From positions 868,001 through 932,000 of the forward strand of contig NZ_JABXJG010000002.1 of assembly GCF_013375535.1 (NCBI RefSeq): 64,000 nucleotides of DNA, read 5' to 3'. Below, piece after piece: positions 61,632-64,000 of this stretch. The notes below the pieces were generated by a model. The model worked only from the letters and a program-made list of their open reading frames with translations. It was not told where the DNA came from and ran no database searches. The position numbers were made by a program, and so were the translations under genes. This DNA is from Sphingobium sp. 15-1 (lineage in GTDB: Bacteria > Pseudomonadota > Alphaproteobacteria > Sphingomonadales > Sphingomonadaceae). Position 1 is the first letter of the stretch. Every line of letters begins with the position of its first letter.

Positions 61632-62756
61632 ATGAAAGCGAACCTCTGCCGAGTTCAGGATTCAAGCGGCTATCCGTCGATGTTCGGCTCTCAGACATGG
61701 CCCAGCGCGATGCAGGATAGCCGGTCGGTCCTGTTTTCAACCGCAGCCCGTAATTTCGGCGCCGAACAACTTTCCAGACATTATGTCGAAACATTTTTCG
61801 GCGTGGAACGGGCGCGCGCGCTGATGGCGGGAGCCGGGCTGTGCGATGCGCTGGGCCAATTGCCCGCAAGCATTTCCCGTGTGGATTTCTGGAACCTGTG
61901 CGTCGATGGAATTTACAAATATGACGATGAGGGACACGGGTGCACCCCCCGGCCACTACCGAAGGGCAGTTGGACCGTGATCTTCACCGCGGTGAACCAC
62001 ATGGATTCGGTGAGCGAAGGACTGAAGCGCTTCTGCGAGTTCGTTCAGGTCATTCCCTCCGGCATGACGGTATCGGTCGGCTATGGCTCCGACGGCCTTA
62101 ACATTACCTACGCGATGAATGATCTGTCCGAACGGGGCGAAATCTATGTCGAGCTGATCGCGATGGTGTTTCATTGCGTTCTGGTCTGGGGCACGGGCCA
62201 ATGGATCGAACCCGTCCGCACGAGGCTGTCGAGCCTGTTGGGCGATCGCGACGAGTCGCTTTTGACCGGACTTGCGACCAGTTGTTGGAGGCACGGAACC
62301 GGCGTCTCCATGGTCTATCCCAAGGAAATTCTCGACCTGCCGCTCGGCGTGCGTCGCTACAAGAGCTTCTCCTTCCACGAATCGTCCGTCTTCATGGAAA
62401 TCGCGCAGAGATCGCCGCGCTCGGTGAGTTCGGATGCGTCCAGTTCGATCGTCGATGAATTGCGCGTGCTGATGCAGGAGGAAATTCCCAATCAGCGTGT
62501 CGCGGCCCGCAAGCTCGGGATGAGCGCAGCGACCTTGCAGCGCCGGCTCACGCAGGAAGGAACGAGTTTCCGTGAACTTTCCCGGGAAGTCCGGATGCGG
62601 AAGCTCTGCACCCTGCTGGCGACCGACGCCAATCTGGACGACATCGCGTTCGATCTGGGTTTTTCGGATCGCCGCAGTCTCTGGCGCGCCTGCTTCGACT
62701 GGCTCGGCATGTCGCCGACAGCCTACCGGCTGCAACGACGCCTGTGTGACAACTAG
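61632..62756 (+). CDS. AraC family transcriptional regulator
   Basis: A 374-aa AraC regulator with an N-terminal effector domain (about residues 1-260) and a C-terminal double helix-turn-helix containing ARKLGMSAATLQRRLTQEGT and AFDLGFSDRRSLWRACFDWLG. ATG 61632 is chosen because AGAGAGG lies upstream and earlier in-frame starts fall in the regulatory gap. It is probably an activator of the neighbouring catabolic genes with a hydrophobic ligand, but this is not shown. Confidence 0.9.
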   Translation: MKANLCRVQDSSGYPSMFGSQTWPSAMQDSRSVLFSTAARNFGAEQLSRHYVETFFGVERARALMAGAGLCDALGQLPASISRVDFWNLCVDGIYKYDDEGHGCTPRPLPKGSWTVIFTAVNHMDSVSEGLKRFCEFVQVIPSGMTVSVGYGSDGLNITYAMNDLSERGEIYVELIAMVFHCVLVWGTGQWIEPVRTRLSSLLGDRDESLLTGLATSCWRHGTGVSMVYPKEILDLPLGVRRYKSFSFHESSVFMEIAQRSPRSVSSDASSSIVDELRVLMQEEIPNQRVAARKLGMSAATLQRRLTQEGTSFRELSREVRMRKLCTLLATDANLDDIAFDLGFSDRRSLWRACFDWLGMSPTAYRLQRRLCDN

Positions 62757-62787
62757 ACCGGAGCGCGCGCTGGTGCGGACAGACCTG

Positions 62788-63639
62788 CTAGGCAGGACTA
62801 TCCGCGCCCTGCCTTATATGTTCGAGCAGCAGATTCGACACGATGTCGGGGCATTGATCGACGATGAAATGTCCCGCCCCTTCAACGGTCACGAACCGGA
62901 ACGGTCCGGTGACATAGTCGGACGTCAGTTCCGCCGCATATCGCCCGACCGTCGCGTCTTCGGTGCCCCAGATGTAGAGGGTCGGCAGGTCGATGGGGGG
63001 CGTCTCCGCGCCCGTGAAGCCGCTGGCGCGATACCAGTTGATGGCGCCTTCCACGCCGCCCGGCTCGGCAAGCTTGGCGATATGCACCGCCGCGATCTCT
63101 GGCGGCACATGCTGGGTTTCCAAAGCCTCCCGCAAGGGACGAAGCCCGTCAATGCGCATCCGGGCATAGGCATCCGGATCCTTCAGGAACCGGTGATGGC
63201 GGGATCGCTCCGGCTGCTCCGGGTCTTCCGCCATCGCCCGCGCGAAAGCCGCCGGATGGGGCCGCGACAATATGCTCAGGGTGCGAATCCTGTCCGGATG
63301 AACAGACGCGAGCAACCACGCGATCTGCCCGCCCCAATCATGTCCGACCAGATGGAAGTCAGCAATGCCCAGCGACCGCATGAGGTCCGCCGCATCCTGG
63401 ACGATGAGTTCCACGCGATAGGAATCCTGCTCGGCGGGGCGCGCGCCCGTGGAATAGCCCCGCTGGTCGGGCGCTATGACGCGAAATCCCGCAGCCGACA
63501 GAGCCTCTACCTGAGGATGCCACATATAGCGCGATTCCGGGAAGCCATGTAGCAGCAGAACGGTCTGCTCATTGCCGTGACCCGCAATGTCGACGGTGAA
63601 TTCAAGGCCATTCAGGCTGACGCAACGCGTTTCGATCAT
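62788..63639 (-). CDS. Alpha/beta hydrolase, epoxide hydrolase/dehalogenase type
   Basis: A 283-aa hydrolase with HGFPES (31-36) and the nucleophile elbow GHDWGG, where Asp101 is the nucleophile. This combination marks the epoxide hydrolase and haloalkane dehalogenase subfamily, which uses a covalent alkyl-ester intermediate. The late Asp and His are suggested by WGTEDATVG and EGAGHFIVDQ. It is convergent with the AraC gene and 20 bp after the HD-domain gene. Confidence 0.93.
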   Translation of the reverse strand: MIETRCVSLNGLEFTVDIAGHGNEQTVLLLHGFPESRYMWHPQVEALSAAGFRVIAPDQRGYSTGARPAEQDSYRVELIVQDAADLMRSLGIADFHLVGHDWGGQIAWLLASVHPDRIRTLSILSRPHPAAFARAMAEDPEQPERSRHHRFLKDPDAYARMRIDGLRPLREALETQHVPPEIAAVHIAKLAEPGGVEGAINWYRASGFTGAETPPIDLPTLYIWGTEDATVGRYAAELTSDYVTGPFRFVTVEGAGHFIVDQCPDIVSNLLLEHIRQGADSPA

Positions 63640-63659
63640 GTCTGTCTGCTATCGGCCGA

Positions 63660-64000
63660 TTATTCTGCGGTCGGGCTTTTGTAGAACGAATATCGCATCG
63701 TCGAGAAGAGCCGGTGGACCATCGGTTCGAACGCTTCGAGCGGCATGGTGTCGTAATTGGCATCAAAGGCGGACTGATCGTAAAGGTGACAGAAATCCGC
63801 CGTATACTCAAAGTGCGGGTGCCCCCTGAACTTGTCCCGCATATGCTGGTCTTCACCGATATGATGGAAGAAATAATAGCCCTGGAAGATGGCGTGCTTT
63901 TCCACCATCCAGTGGTTCTTTTCCGAGACATAGGGCTTCAGGATCGCCGCGGCGAGATCCGCATGATTGCCTGAACCCAGCGTGTCGCCAATGTCGTGCA
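63660..64000 (-). CDS. HD-domain protein, C-terminal part
   Basis: The visible 112 residues form the C-terminal part of an HD-domain metalloprotein. The metal motif HDIGD is followed by NHADLAAAILKPYVSEKNHW and HAIFQGYYFFHHIGED, with the pattern of metal-binding histidines. The start is outside the window. Members close to this type include phosphohydrolases and diiron oxygenases of the MIOX/PhnZ kind, and which applies cannot be judged from the fragment. Confidence 0.78.
   Translation of the reverse strand, partial: HDIGDTLGSGNHADLAAAILKPYVSEKNHWMVEKHAIFQGYYFFHHIGEDQHMRDKFRGHPHFEYTADFCHLYDQSAFDANYDTMPLEAFEPMVHRLFSTMRYSFYKSPTAE

Noticed and set aside
1..64000. CRISPR arrays, tRNA, rRNA, toxin-antitoxin or phage modules
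   Set aside because: None was seen on reading. No repeat-spacer pattern, cloverleaf tRNA with conserved TTC-loop, or phage structural gene is present.

Overview
The window looks like chromosome or megaplasmid sequence from a sphingomonad (Sphingomonadales, Alphaproteobacteria). The reasons are high GC, frequent GTG starts, two large TonB-dependent receptors with a G-D/E-D-I-x-V-T-A-S-R-R TonB box, a RibB protein with an N-terminal helix-turn-helix, many SDR and acyl-CoA catabolic genes, and interspersed palindromic elements. No rRNA, tRNA, CRISPR array, replication origin or intact insertion sequence was found. The genus is not determined.

Region 1 (1-9.3 kb, mostly minus strand) ends in a run of seven minus-strand genes: an unrecognised 255-aa protein, an amidohydrolase, an unanchored SCO protein, a zinc alcohol dehydrogenase, a small membrane protein, a linalool dehydratase/isomerase-like enzyme and a creatinase-like M24 protein. 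An AraC regulator lies upstream. Two near-identical direct-repeat sites (GACGCCAA repeated at 21-bp pitch) bracket the regulator gene, one before this run and one in the gap shared with the plus-strand genes of region 2. I read this as one regulon for an alcohol, perhaps a terpenoid or branched tertiary alcohol.

Region 2 (9.8-24.4 kb) runs mainly on the plus strand: GMC oxidoreductase, aldehyde dehydrogenase, metallo-beta-lactamase-fold hydrolase, class III aminotransferase, a second aldehyde dehydrogenase, RibB and a small monooxygenase-fold protein. Then come a minus-strand aldehyde dehydrogenase and acyl-CoA ligase, a plus-strand flavin reductase, and a TetR/aldo-keto reductase divergent pair.

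Region 3 (24.8-31.1 kb) holds more general genes: a YdhS-like FAD protein, an NTF2-like protein, an M3 oligopeptidase, an SDR and an MFS transporter. Region 4 (31.2-38 kb) has a decayed NAPE-PLD-like gene, a TetR/epimerase pair, an IS3 transposase remnant, a TonB receptor and a CocE/NonD hydrolase.

Region 5 (38-60 kb) is a long minus-strand beta-oxidation-type cluster with several overlapping start/stop codons: TonB receptor, HSL-type esterase, acyl-CoA ligase, acyl-CoA dehydrogenase, APH-type kinase, three SDRs, FadB/FadJ, MaoC, thiolase, quinone oxidoreductase, MFS, enoyl reductase-like MDR, SDR, tandem CoA transferase, GST and a nitronate-monooxygenase-like protein. The adjacent kinase, acyl-CoA dehydrogenase and ligase recall the LvaA/LvaC/LvaE set for 4-hydroxyacyl-CoAs. 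Region 6 (60-64 kb) has a cloverleaf-like palindromic element, a tandem-domain TetR, an AraC regulator, an epoxide-hydrolase-type enzyme and the C-terminal part of an HD-domain protein.

Taken together, the window encodes uptake (two related TonB receptors), ester and epoxide hydrolysis, alcohol and aldehyde oxidation, CoA activation and beta-oxidation. The natural substrate cannot be read from the sequence.
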